The notes beneath the pieces were generated by a model. That model worked only from the letters and a program-made list of their open reading frames with translations. It was not told the origin of the DNA and made no database searches. DNA of 17,217 bases from Clostridiaceae bacterium (GTDB taxonomy: Bacteria; Bacillota; Clostridia; Oscillospirales; Acutalibacteraceae), in contig JAEDNG010000006.1 in the NCBI GenBank assembly GCA_016302625.1, positions 1 to 17,217 of the forward strand, written 5' to 3'. This document shows positions 6,527 to 14,342 of the stretch, one piece after another (the first letter of the stretch is position 1; the number at the start of each line of letters is the position of its first letter). Position numbers and translations under genes: made by a program.

Positions 6527-7348
6527 ATGGAAAGCCGAACGCTTGATATAATAAATAATAACGGCCTTGTGTATATACAGTTTCCAAAGCTTTCTGCCTG
6601 CGGCGTCGTAAGACATGCCTTTTCAACAAGGCTCGGCGGCATAAGCGGCGGGCAGTATTCTACCATGAATTTGAGCTTTAATAATGGGGACAGCCGCGAA
6701 AATGTTCTCGAGAATTATAAAAGACTGTGTAGTGCTGTCGGAATTGATATGTCTCACCTCGTTTTGAGCCGTCAGACCCATACAAACAATGTTATAAGCG
6801 TTACCGAAGCAGACCTCGGAGCAGGTATTTTCAAAGAGCCTTTTTGCGACGTTGACGGCATGATAACCGACCGTCCGGGCATAGCTCTTGTCACCCATTT
6901 TGCAGATTGCACTCCCCTGCTTTTTTGCGATCCGGTAAAAAGGGTTATCGCCTCATCACATGCCGGCTGGCGCGGAACGGTAAAGGAAATCGGCAGAATA
7001 ACGGTTCAAAAGATGGTAAATGAATACGGCTGTAATCCCGATAATATTATTGCCGCGATAGGACCTAATATCGGTCAGTGCTGTTATGAGGTCGACGATC
7101 CGGTGGCTGATGAATTTAAAAAGCTTTCGTATTTAAAGCTTGACAAAATTTTAAAGCCCAAAGAAAACGGAAAATATTTGTTAAGTCTCACTGAGGCTAA
7201 TAAGCAGATTTTAATAAATGCCGGAATAAGCCCGAATAACATGGATATTTCGGATATCTGCACCTGCTGTAACAGCGCAGAGCTTCATTCCCACCGCGCA
7301 ACCGGCGGAAAAAGAGGAATTTTAGCCGCGATAATCGAATTGATTTAA
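6527..7348 (+). CDS. pgeF: Peptidoglycan editing factor PgeF / YfiH multicopper-oxidase-like purine nucleoside phosphorylase
   Basis: This 273-residue protein is a complete member of the YfiH/Cu-oxidase_4 family. Members have been described both as editing enzymes that keep L-serine out of the peptidoglycan peptide and as purine nucleoside phosphorylases/adenosine deaminases, so the in vivo role is not fixed by sequence. The metal-binding catalytic residues are all visible: H85 in SRQTH, C128 in FADCTP and H145 in SHAGWRG. The N-terminal VRHAFSTRLGG and the IGPNIGQCCYEVD segment (178-190) are also family hallmarks. A CCTCC-complementary GGAGG site lies just before the ATG. The 11-base gap from the phosphatase gene puts it in the same transcript as the kinase cassette; this may be simple neighbourhood, or a cell-envelope link. 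Confidence 0.93.
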   Translation: MESRTLDIINNNGLVYIQFPKLSACGVVRHAFSTRLGGISGGQYSTMNLSFNNGDSRENVLENYKRLCSAVGIDMSHLVLSRQTHTNNVISVTEADLGAGIFKEPFCDVDGMITDRPGIALVTHFADCTPLLFCDPVKRVIASSHAGWRGTVKEIGRITVQKMVNEYGCNPDNIIAAIGPNIGQCCYEVDDPVADEFKKLSYLKLDKILKPKENGKYLLSLTEANKQILINAGISPNNMDISDICTCCNSAELHSHRATGGKRGILAAIIELI

Positions 7349-7378
7349 TTATTTTCGCCTGTTATATTCCGTTCTTTA

Positions 7379-7411
7379 AAGCATTTTTGTCATTTAAGGA
7401 TAAAAATGCTT
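7379..7411 (+). terminator. AT-rich hairpin downstream of pgeF, possible weak terminator
   Basis: AAGCATTTTT (7379-7388) pairs perfectly with AAAAATGCTT (7402-7411) over a 13-base loop. AGATTTTAA follows, which is only a weak U tract. It is the only candidate for ending the transcript before the importer promoter at 7429. The rest of the 141-base gap holds that promoter and a short leader. Confidence 0.4.
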
Positions 7412-7428
7412 AGATTTTAAAAAAACAC

Positions 7429-7457
7429 TTTACAACTTTATCGAAATAAAGTATAAT
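7429..7457 (+). promoter_or_regulatory. Sigma-A-type promoter of the importer-met operon
   Basis: A -35 TTTACA (7429-7434) and a perfect -10 TATAAT (7452-7457) are spaced by 17 bases. Transcription from about 7464 leaves a leader of only ~26 bases before the ATG at 7490, too short to hold a SAM or T-box riboswitch. A GAAGGGG ribosome binding site lies at 7474-7480. Confidence 0.78.
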
Positions 7458-7489
7458 GTAAATAATAAATACCGAAGGGGTAGAAGAAA

Positions 7490-8308
7490 ATGAAAAAAAT
7501 AATGGCATTATTAATTTCCGCTTGTATGCTTTTTGCGTTTGCAGGCTGCGGCGGCAAGGAAAACACGGCAAGCGACGGTTCAGCGACCAAATCAGACAGC
7601 GAAACCGTCAAGGAAAAAGGCAAGCTTATAATCGGAATAACCGACTATGCGCCTATGGATTATGAAGAAACCAAGGGCAGCGGCGAATGGATCGGCTTTG
7701 ACGCGGATATGGCAAAGGCATTTGCTAAGAGCTTAGGCGTTGAGGCAGAGTTCGTTGTTATCGACTGGGATAACAAGATTATGGAGCTTAAAGCCGGCAG
7801 CATCGACTGCGTATGGAACGGTATGACAATTACCGACGAGGTTAAAAACGGAATGTCGGTTTCCAACGCTTACTGCAAAAATACACAGGTCGTTATAGTA
7901 CCGAAGGATAAAGCGGACAAATATCAGACGGTTGAGAGCGTAAAGGACTTAAAGTTCGCCGCCGAGGCCGGTTCTGCCGGTGAGAAGGCACTCAAGGCTC
8001 TTAATTATAACGTAACCGCTGTTACCGCTCAGGCGGACGCTTTGATGGAGGTTGCGGCAGGCACCTCGGACGCGGCTGTTATAGATCTTCTTATGGCGGG
8101 CGCTATGATAGGCGAAGGCACAAGCTATGAAAATCTTACCTACACGGTCGGCGTTGCCGAAGAGGAGGATTTCGGCGTCGGTTTCAGAAAAGGCTCTGAC
8201 CTTACCGAAAAGCTCAATGAGTTCTTCAAGACCGCCTATGCGGACGGCAGCATGATGGATACCGCCAAGACCTACGGTGTTCAGGAATCTATAATCGAGC
8301 AGAAATAA
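7490..8308 (+). CDS. Polar amino-acid ABC transporter substrate-binding lipoprotein
   Basis: This 272-residue extracytoplasmic receptor captures an amino acid and delivers it to the permease encoded next. The N terminus is a lipoprotein signal: MKK, a hydrophobic stretch, and the lipobox FAGC with the lipidated cysteine at residue 20, followed by a Ser/Thr/Lys/Asp linker to about 45. The mature domain has the bacterial solute-binding family 3 pattern: KLIIGITDYAPM, WIGFDADMAKAFAKSLG, LKAGSIDCVWNGMTIT, and a later AAVIDLLMA segment. The ligand cannot be assigned; GlnH-, ArtP- and cystine-binding proteins share this fold. It is the first gene of the operon. A strong hairpin follows its stop codon, a common arrangement that yields more binding protein than permease. 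Confidence 0.9.
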   Translation: MKKIMALLISACMLFAFAGCGGKENTASDGSATKSDSETVKEKGKLIIGITDYAPMDYEETKGSGEWIGFDADMAKAFAKSLGVEAEFVVIDWDNKIMELKAGSIDCVWNGMTITDEVKNGMSVSNAYCKNTQVVIVPKDKADKYQTVESVKDLKFAAEAGSAGEKALKALNYNVTAVTAQADALMEVAAGTSDAAVIDLLMAGAMIGEGTSYENLTYTVGVAEEEDFGVGFRKGSDLTEKLNEFFKTAYADGSMMDTAKTYGVQESIIEQK

Positions 8309-8320
8309 TTTGATTTTTCA

Positions 8321-8342
8321 GGCAGAGGGTTCGCTCTCTGCC
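8321..8342 (+). terminator. GC-rich UUCG-loop hairpin between binding protein and permease genes
   Basis: GGCAGAGGG (8321-8329) pairs with CTCTCTGCC (8334-8342), 9 pairs including one G-T, around a TTCG loop, then TTATTT follows. It begins 13 bases after the binding-protein stop. Such hairpins act as leaky terminators or as 3'-end protectors that stabilise the binding-protein mRNA; the permease has no evident promoter of its own, so read-through is expected. Confidence 0.62.
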
Positions 8343-8376
8343 TTATTTGACAATATACATAAAAAGGATTTGAAAT

Positions 8377-9030
8377 ATGGCTTCGGTAGTTTTTAAAGCT
8401 TTATGTGACGGTTTTCTTGTAACCCTGCAAATATTCGGGCTTACCCTTTTGGGCGCTCTGCCGCTGGGACTTATAATCGCGTTCGGCGCAATGAGCAGAT
8501 TTTTACCTCTTAAAGCGCTTATAAAAACAATAGTGTGGATAATCCGCGGAACGCCGCTTATGCTTCAGCTTATCATAATCTATTACGGACCGGGACTTAT
8601 TCTCCACAATAATATCTGGGGCGGCTCTAACGGACGAATGACCGCGGTGCTGGTCGCCTTTATACTTAACTATTCCTGCTATTTTTCTGAGATTTACCGC
8701 GGCGGAATTGAAAGCATATCAAAGGGTCAGTCCGAAGCGGGACAGGTGCTCGGCATGACAAAAAGCCAGATATTCTTTAAAATTATTCTTTTGCAGGTGG
8801 TAAAGCGCATTGTGCCGCCGATGAGCAACGAAATAATCACCCTTGTAAAGGACACCTCCCTTGCCCGCATTATCGCGGTTTACGAGATTATCTGGTCGGG
8901 TCAGTCCTTTATTAAAGGCGCGGGAATTATCTGGCCGCTTTTCTGCACCGGAATATTTTATCTTGCCTTCTGCGGAATTCTGACGATACTTTTCGGGCTT
9001 ATCGAGAAGAAGCTCAGCTATTTTTCATAA
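8377..9030 (+). CDS. Polar amino-acid ABC transporter permease (HisM/GlnP family)
   Basis: This 217-residue integral membrane protein forms the channel of the importer, most likely as a homodimer because only one permease gene is present. It is hydrophobic throughout, with about five membrane segments starting near residues 12, 54, 88, 150 and 185. The family-specific RGTPLMLQL (57-65) and the EAA cytoplasmic coupling loop (EIYRGGIESISKGQ to EAGQVLGM, 105-127) are intact, as is the VKDTSL segment (157-162). The ATG has AAAAAGGA ~8 bases upstream. The ATPase gene follows after 15 bases containing AAAGGAGGG. Confidence 0.92.
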   Translation: MASVVFKALCDGFLVTLQIFGLTLLGALPLGLIIAFGAMSRFLPLKALIKTIVWIIRGTPLMLQLIIIYYGPGLILHNNIWGGSNGRMTAVLVAFILNYSCYFSEIYRGGIESISKGQSEAGQVLGMTKSQIFFKIILLQVVKRIVPPMSNEIITLVKDTSLARIIAVYEIIWSGQSFIKGAGIIWPLFCTGIFYLAFCGILTILFGLIEKKLSYFS

Positions 9031-9045
9031 AAGGAGGGAAAACAA

Positions 9046-9804
9046 ATGTCTGTACTCGAAATCAAAGACATCAAAAAAAGCTTCGGCAAAACCGAGGTTT
9101 TAAAAGGAATTAGCTTTTCCCTTAATAAAGGCGAGGTTTTATCTATTATCGGCTCGTCGGGCAGCGGAAAAACCACACTGCTTCGCTGTCTTAACTTCCT
9201 TGAATTTGCCGACAGCGGCACAATAGCCGTAAACGGAGAAACCATATTTGACGGCAGCAGCGTAAAACGGCTTTCCGACAGCGAAATAAGGAAAAACCGC
9301 CTGCATTTCGGGCTTGTTTTCCAGTCCTTTAATCTTTTCCCGCAGTATAACGTCTTAAAGAACGTAATGTTAGCCCCCTCACTATTAAAGCGAGGAACGC
9401 CGGAGGAAATCGAAAGCAAAGCGCGCGCGCTTATCGACCGTGTGGGACTGAGCGAAAAAATCGGGAATTACCCCTGCGAGCTGTCAGGCGGTCAGCAGCA
9501 GCGCGTCGCCATAGCACGTGCCTTGGCGCTTGAACCCGACATACTTTGCTTTGACGAGCCGACAAGCGCCCTTGACCCGTCTCTTACCGGCGAGGTCTTA
9601 AAGGTTATAAAAGGGCTTAAGAGCACCGACAGCACAATGATAGTCGTCACCCACGAAATGGAGTTTGCGAAGAACGTTTCGGACAAGGTGCTGTTTATGG
9701 CGGACGGGGTTATAGAGGAATACGGTACACCCGACGAGGTGTTTAATAACCCGAAATCCGAAAAAACCAAAAGCTTTTTAAATAAATCCTTAGAAACGTT
9801 TTAA
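9046..9804 (+). CDS. Polar amino-acid ABC transporter ATP-binding protein
   Basis: This 252-residue cytoplasmic ATPase drives the importer. It has all nucleotide-binding motifs: Walker A GSSGSGKT (36-43), Q-loop Q93 (LVFQSFNLFPQ), ABC signature LSGGQQQR (146-153), Walker B ILCFDEP (166-172) with the D-loop SALDP, and the switch histidine H203 (VTHEM). The FNLFPQYNVLKNV stretch is characteristic of the GlnQ/HisP class, in agreement with the receptor and permease. The ATG has a strong AAAGGAGGG site. The stop codon directly abuts the ribosome binding site of the following yerC-like gene, linking the transporter physically to the downstream met genes. Confidence 0.94.
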   Translation: MSVLEIKDIKKSFGKTEVLKGISFSLNKGEVLSIIGSSGSGKTTLLRCLNFLEFADSGTIAVNGETIFDGSSVKRLSDSEIRKNRLHFGLVFQSFNLFPQYNVLKNVMLAPSLLKRGTPEEIESKARALIDRVGLSEKIGNYPCELSGGQQQRVAIARALALEPDILCFDEPTSALDPSLTGEVLKVIKGLKSTDSTMIVVTHEMEFAKNVSDKVLFMADGVIEEYGTPDEVFNNPKSEKTKSFLNKSLETF

Positions 9805-9814
9805 GGTGAAACAA

Positions 9815-10117
9815 ATGTCACTTAAAAAAGTAAACAAAGAGATGTTAAACGAGCTTTACGAGCTTATAGTATCCGTGAAAAGTGCAGAGGACTGCCGCGA
9901 TTTATTCGGCGACCTTTGCACAAACAAGGAAACAGAGCAGATGGCGCAGAGGCTGAGAGCCGCAAAGCTGCTGCTTGACGGAAAGACCTACAATCAGGTT
10001 ATAGACGAGACCGATATTTCCTCCGCAACCTTAAGCCGCGTTTCACGGTGTGTTCAGTACGGAAACGGATACCGCAAATTTCTAAAGCAGGAGGGGTCGG
10101 AAAATGAAAATAACTGA
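9815..10117 (+). CDS. yerC: TrpR-like protein, YerC/YecD family
   Basis: This 100-residue protein matches the YerC/YecD family of TrpR-superfamily proteins, found across Firmicutes. Visible features are the N-terminal helices with LYELIVSVKSAEDCRDLFGDLCT, and a helix-turn-helix built from AQRLRAAKLLLDGKTYNQV and DISSATLSRVSRC, close to the TrpR DNA-binding region. The family role is not established. I start it at ATG 9815, with AAGGTG 6 bases upstream; an in-frame GTG at 9806 has no suitable site and lies 1 base after the ATPase stop. Its last 14 bases overlap metF, whose GGAGGGG site lies inside this gene. The position between an amino-acid importer and methionine genes makes a regulatory role plausible, but this is inference. 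Confidence 0.88.
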   Translation: MSLKKVNKEMLNELYELIVSVKSAEDCRDLFGDLCTNKETEQMAQRLRAAKLLLDGKTYNQVIDETDISSATLSRVSRCVQYGNGYRKFLKQEGSENENN

Positions 10118-10964
10118 TATAATAACAGCCGAAAAGCCGAGCCTTTCCTTTGAGGTTTTTCCGCCGAAAACAAGCGATAACTTTGACACCGTCGAAAAAG
10201 CGGCGCTTGAAATCGCGGACCTTAAGCCCAGCTTTATGAGCGTGACCTACGGCGCGGGCGGCGGAACTTCAAAGTTCACCGCCGATATTGCAGAGCATAT
10301 TTTAAACCGCGGCGTCACTCCGCTCGCTCACCTTACCTGCATTTCCTCAACCGGGGAAGCGGTTAAAAATCAGCTGAAGCTTCTAAAAGAAAAAGGGATT
10401 GAAAACATATTGGCGCTTCGCGGCGATATTCTGCCCGATACCGATTTGTCAAAAAGCGACTACCGCTATGCCAGTGATTTAACAAAGGAAATAGCCGATT
10501 TCGGCGGTTTTTGTATCGGCGGCGCATGCTACCCCGAATGTCACCCCGATTCTCCGGACAGCGAAAGCGACATTGAAAGCCTTAAAATCAAGGCGGAAAG
10601 CGGCTGTCAGTTTTTCACGACCCAGATGTTTTTTGACAATAATATTCTTTATAATTTTATGTACCGACTGCTCCGCCGCGGCGTTGATGTTCCGGTAATA
10701 GCCGGAATTATGCCGGTTACCAACGCCGCTCAGATAAAGAGAATCTGTTCAATATCAAAATCGGCTCTCCCACAGCGTTTTTTGCGCATTGTCGACCGAT
10801 ACGGCGACAAGCCTGAAGTTATGAAACAGGCGGGAATAGCCTACGCCACCGAGCAGATAATCGACCTTTATGCCAATGGCATAAACGCCGTGCATATTTA
10901 TTCGATGAACAAGCCCGAAGTGGCTTCGGCTATAAAAAACAATATTTCGGAAATTTTGAAATGA
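10104..10964 (+). CDS. metF: 5,10-methylenetetrahydrofolate reductase MetF
   Basis: MetF reduces 5,10-methylene-THF to 5-methyl-THF, the methyl donor for the MetH encoded two genes downstream. The 286 residues form one FAD-binding TIM barrel of normal length. Key segments are LSFEVFPPK (14-22) with the catalytic glutamate E17, SVTYGAGGG (46-54), HLTC (76-79), ILALRGD (102-108), and the CQFFTTQMFFDN region. GQxG-type cofactor discrimination is not visible, and the protein ends without the regulatory domain found in eukaryotic enzymes. A fine GGAGGGG site (10091-10096) lies about 8 bases before the ATG. The stop overlaps the start of the activation-domain gene (ATGA). Confidence 0.95.
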   Translation: MKITDIITAEKPSLSFEVFPPKTSDNFDTVEKAALEIADLKPSFMSVTYGAGGGTSKFTADIAEHILNRGVTPLAHLTCISSTGEAVKNQLKLLKEKGIENILALRGDILPDTDLSKSDYRYASDLTKEIADFGGFCIGGACYPECHPDSPDSESDIESLKIKAESGCQFFTTQMFFDNNILYNFMYRLLRRGVDVPVIAGIMPVTNAAQIKRICSISKSALPQRFLRIVDRYGDKPEVMKQAGIAYATEQIIDLYANGINAVHIYSMNKPEVASAIKNNISEILK

Positions 10965-11554
10965 GAAATTTTAATGTAACGGCTGTTTCGGTTGACAGCA
11001 AACAAATAGTAATAGATAAAAACGAAGCGGCGGTGCGGCTTAAAATTCCGAGGAACTACACAAATGAAACCGTCAGCCGCTGTGAAGAAAATTTGCGGCG
11101 GGTGCTTAACTGCAAATACGCATATATAAATGTATCTGTCCAAATGAAATCGGATAATATCTGCGATTTAGGCTTCGGAGATATAGAAAGCTACGACCTT
11201 GCAAAAGCGCTTAAGGGCTGTAATGAAGCCTACATTTTGGGAGTTACGATAGGAATTGGTGCTGACAGGCTGATACAAAAACTTGCCGTTACCTCTCCCG
11301 CCGAAAGCTTTATTACCGACGCGTTAGCCTCTGCCGCGGCGGAGTCACTTTGCGATTATGCCGATAATATTCTTCGCAAAGAGGGTGAAAAGCCGTTCCG
11401 ATTCGCCCCCGGCTACGGCGATATGCCCCTTTCATATCAGCCGGCGGTGCTTGAAGCCTTAAACGCCGACTATACCCTAGGCATTCGGCTTAACGGCTCG
11501 CTTTTAATGACTCCTATGAAATCAATCACAGCAATTTTGGGGATAAAAAAATGA
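10961..11554 (+). CDS. Stand-alone methionine synthase activation-domain protein
   Basis: In E. coli MetH the fourth domain binds S-adenosylmethionine and remethylates cobalamin when it is oxidised to Co(II). Here that domain is a separate 197-residue protein. It contains the SAM-binding signature as RFAPGYGDMPL (R147, P150-G151-Y152), preceded by an AAAESLCDYAD helix with E128, and ends with the conserved LLMTPMKSITAILGI. The N-terminal half has the LGVTIGIGADR segment also typical of the family. It overlaps metF and metH by ATGA junctions on both sides, implying coupled expression with its target. It lacks an evident electron-donor partner in this window, so the reductant (flavodoxin, ferredoxin or other) remains open. 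Confidence 0.9.
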   Translation: MRNFNVTAVSVDSKQIVIDKNEAAVRLKIPRNYTNETVSRCEENLRRVLNCKYAYINVSVQMKSDNICDLGFGDIESYDLAKALKGCNEAYILGVTIGIGADRLIQKLAVTSPAESFITDALASAAAESLCDYADNILRKEGEKPFRFAPGYGDMPLSYQPAVLEALNADYTLGIRLNGSLLMTPMKSITAILGIKK

Positions 11555-13902
11555 TAAGAGAGCTTTTAAAGAAAAAACGCCTTTATTTCGACGGCGGAAC
11601 CGGAACCGTTTTGCAGAAAATGGGACTTAAGCCCGGCGAGCCGCCCGAAAATTGGAATATTACAAATCCCGATAAAATTACCGCCCTGCATAAGACTTAT
11701 CTGGAGGCGGGAAGCGATATAATTACAACAAACACCTTCGGCATCAATAAGGAAAAATACCAAAATTACGAACAGCTTATTTCTGCCGGTATTGACTGCG
11801 CGAAAAAAGCCGTAATGGACAAAAAGGATAAATTTATCGCCTTTGATATAGGCCCTACGGGTCGGCTTTTAGAGCCGCTCGGCGACCTTTCCTTTGATAG
11901 CGCAGTCGATATTTTCGCCGCAAATGTGCGCGTTGCGGCAAGGTGCGGCGCGAACCTTATACTGATTGAGACCATGAACGACAGCTATGAGACAAAGGCG
12001 GCGGTGCTTGCGGCTAAAGAAAACTGCGATCTGCCCGTCTTTGTCACCAATGTCTATGACGAAAGCGGTCATTTAATGACAGGAGCCGACCCTGCGGCAA
12101 TAGTCGCAATGCTTGAGGGACTGCGGGTTGACGCGCTCGGCGTTAACTGCTCATTGGGTCCCGATAAAATGCTCCCGGTGGTTAAAAAGCTTTGCGAATA
12201 CGCATCTGTTCCGGTCATCGTAAACCCTAACGCGGGACTGCCCGAAAGCATAAACGGCGTTACCGTATATAATGTGAACGCAGACGGTTTTTCCGACTGC
12301 ATGAAAGAAATCGCCCTTTGCGGAGCGTCGGTTTTGGGCGGCTGCTGCGGCACAACACCGGAATATATCGCAAAAACCGTTGAAAAGACCCGCGATATTC
12401 CCCTGCCACGTGAAAAGGAACACACTGAAACTCTTATTTCATCATACACCCACGCTGTTAAAATCGGAAACGATCCGGTGCTTATCGGCGAGCGGATAAA
12501 TCCGACAGGCAAGCCAAAATTCAAGCAGGCTCTGCGTGACGGAAATATTAACTACATAATAAACGAAGGTCTCTTACAAGCGGACAAGGGCGTACATGTA
12601 CTTGACGTAAACGTAGGTCTTCCCGAAATCGATGAGGAAACAATGATGGTATCGGTTGTAAGCAAGCTCCAAGCCGTCTGCGACCTGCCTCTGCAGATTG
12701 ATACATCAGACCCTAAGGTGCTTGAAAAGGCGCTTCGTTTATACAACGGTAAGGCGCTTGTAAACTCTGTAAACGGCGACAGCGATAGCATGAAAAACGT
12801 TTTTCCGCTCGTTAAAAAATACGGCGGCGCGGTCATCGCCTTAACTCTTGACAAGGGCGGTATTCCTGACACCGCCGAAGAACGCTTTTCCATAGCAAAA
12901 AAAATAATTGAAAAAGCGGCGGAATACGGCATTGACAAAAAGGATATTATCGTCGACCCGTTAGCCCTTACGATCTCCTCAAATCAGGAGAGCGCGAAAA
13001 TCACGCTTGATACAATTAAGCTCCTTAAAAACGCCGGAATCAAAACAAGTCTCGGTGTATCGAACATCTCGTTCGGTCTGCCCCGCCGCGAGCTTATAAA
13101 TTCGGCTTTCTTTATGTCTGCGCTTTACTGCGGGCTTGACTGTGCGATTATGAATCCCTTTTCCGCCGATATGATGAGCGTTTATTACGCTTTCAGGGCA
13201 CTAAACGGTATTGATACCGCCTGTGCGGATTACATAGCATACGCCGCAGAAATTCCCGCGGATAATAACGAAAAGCGCAGTACCGACGAAGCAGACCTTA
13301 AAACTGCGGTTATTAAAGGTGTAAAGGAATCGGCGGTTAATTCCGCAAAAAAACTGTCGGAAACAGAAGAGCCTCTCCAAATCATAAACAGCTACATAAT
13401 TCCTGCGCTTGACGAAATAGGCGCCGCCTTTGAGCAAAAAAAGGCGTATCTGCCCCAGCTTTTAATGAGCGCTGAAGCCGCGTCCGCTGCGTTTGAAATT
13501 ATAAAAGAAAAAATCCCCGATAAATCGGGAGAAAAGGGCAAAAAGGTTATCTTAGCCACCGTAAAGGGCGATATTCACGATATCGGAAAAAATATCGTTA
13601 AGGTAATGCTTGAAAGCTACGGCTTTAACGTCATAGACTTAGGGCGCGACGTTGACCCCGAAACCGTAGTTGAAGCAGCTCTCAAAAATAATTGCCGTCT
13701 TATTGGATTGAGTGCGCTTATGACCACCACCGTTCCCTCAATGGAAAACACCATTAAGCTTTTGCACAAGGCTGACAAAGACATTACCGTGATTGTCGGC
13801 GGAGCGGTTTTAACCGAGGAATACGCCGCCATGATAAAGGCAGACTGCTATGCTAAGGACGCGATGGAAACCGTCCGTTTTGCCGAAAAATTTTATTCAT
13901 AA
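11551..13902 (+). CDS. metH: Cobalamin-dependent methionine synthase MetH lacking the activation domain
   Basis: MetH transfers the methyl group from 5-methyl-THF through cobalamin to homocysteine. The 783 residues hold three modules. The homocysteine-binding barrel (~1-290) has the zinc ligands C200 (GVNCSLGP) and C265-C266 (GGCCGTTP). The folate-binding barrel (~305-560) begins at LIGERINPTGK (311-321) and includes DVNVGLPEID, IDTSDPK and NPFSADMMSVYYA. The cobalamin module has a helical cap (~600-650) and a Rossmann-like domain with DIHDIGKN (674-681), H676 being the lower axial ligand. It ends where the activation domain would begin; E. coli MetH has ~1,227 residues. The missing part is the upstream neighbour, whose end overlaps this start by ATGA. 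This is a genuine split form seen in other Firmicutes, not a truncation. Confidence 0.95.
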   Translation: MIRELLKKKRLYFDGGTGTVLQKMGLKPGEPPENWNITNPDKITALHKTYLEAGSDIITTNTFGINKEKYQNYEQLISAGIDCAKKAVMDKKDKFIAFDIGPTGRLLEPLGDLSFDSAVDIFAANVRVAARCGANLILIETMNDSYETKAAVLAAKENCDLPVFVTNVYDESGHLMTGADPAAIVAMLEGLRVDALGVNCSLGPDKMLPVVKKLCEYASVPVIVNPNAGLPESINGVTVYNVNADGFSDCMKEIALCGASVLGGCCGTTPEYIAKTVEKTRDIPLPREKEHTETLISSYTHAVKIGNDPVLIGERINPTGKPKFKQALRDGNINYIINEGLLQADKGVHVLDVNVGLPEIDEETMMVSVVSKLQAVCDLPLQIDTSDPKVLEKALRLYNGKALVNSVNGDSDSMKNVFPLVKKYGGAVIALTLDKGGIPDTAEERFSIAKKIIEKAAEYGIDKKDIIVDPLALTISSNQESAKITLDTIKLLKNAGIKTSLGVSNISFGLPRRELINSAFFMSALYCGLDCAIMNPFSADMMSVYYAFRALNGIDTACADYIAYAAEIPADNNEKRSTDEADLKTAVIKGVKESAVNSAKKLSETEEPLQIINSYIIPALDEIGAAFEQKKAYLPQLLMSAEAASAAFEIIKEKIPDKSGEKGKKVILATVKGDIHDIGKNIVKVMLESYGFNVIDLGRDVDPETVVEAALKNNCRLIGLSALMTTTVPSMENTIKLLHKADKDITVIVGGAVLTEEYAAMIKADCYAKDAMETVRFAEKFYS

Positions 13903-13917
13903 AAGAGTGACAGTGTT

Positions 13918-14331
13918 ATGTGGTTTGTTTTAGCCATACTTTCAGCAGTTTTCGCCGCGCTGACTTCAATACTTGCAAAGATAGGGATTGACGGCGTAAA
14001 TTCAAATTTAGCCACAGCGATACGAACTGTTGTGGTGGTAGGAATGGCATGGGCTTTGGTCTTTATCACGGGCGCGCAGGGCGGAATTTCGGAAATAGAC
14101 AGAAAAAGCTGGATTTTCCTTATTTTATCCGGACTTGCGACAGGCGCTTCATGGCTTTGCTATTACAAGGCACTTCAAATCGGGGAGGTATCAAAGGTCG
14201 TTCCGGTGGATAAATTAAGTATCGTAATTACGCTTGTGCTGGCGTTTATTTTCCTGCACGAACATTTTACGGTTAAATCCGCCGTCGGCTCGGTGCTGAT
14301 AACCGCCGGTGTGCTCATTATGGCACTTTGA
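13918..14331 (+). CDS. Half-size EamA/DMT-family transporter
   Basis: This 137-residue protein is one EamA repeat with about five membrane helices (roughly 2-21, 32-52, 65-85, 100-114 and 119-137). Common family patterns are FAALTSILAKIG near the N terminus, GLATGASWLCYYKALQIG (72-89) and VPVDKLSIVITLVLAFIFLHE (96-116), with the charged E-H-F-T turn. Full-length drug/metabolite transporters have two such repeats in about 300 residues, so this one would function as a dimer, as in small paired or homodimeric EamA proteins. The substrate is unknown. The start ATG follows metH by 15 bases with a weak AAGAGTGA site. The gene ends next to a strong hairpin that closes this transcription block. Confidence 0.85.
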   Translation: MWFVLAILSAVFAALTSILAKIGIDGVNSNLATAIRTVVVVGMAWALVFITGAQGGISEIDRKSWIFLILSGLATGASWLCYYKALQIGEVSKVVPVDKLSIVITLVLAFIFLHEHFTVKSAVGSVLITAGVLIMAL

Positions 14332-14342
14332 TTATAAGAAAC

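Noticed and set aside
7349..7489. SAM riboswitch or T-box leader before the importer-met operon
   Set aside because: The predicted leader is about 26 bases and the whole gap is 141 bases, mostly taken by a hairpin upstream of the promoter; no conserved riboswitch core is seen.
12069..12524. 151-codon minus-strand open frame inside metH
   Set aside because: It mirrors codon bias of metH on the opposite strand, has no start signals and no recognisable domain.
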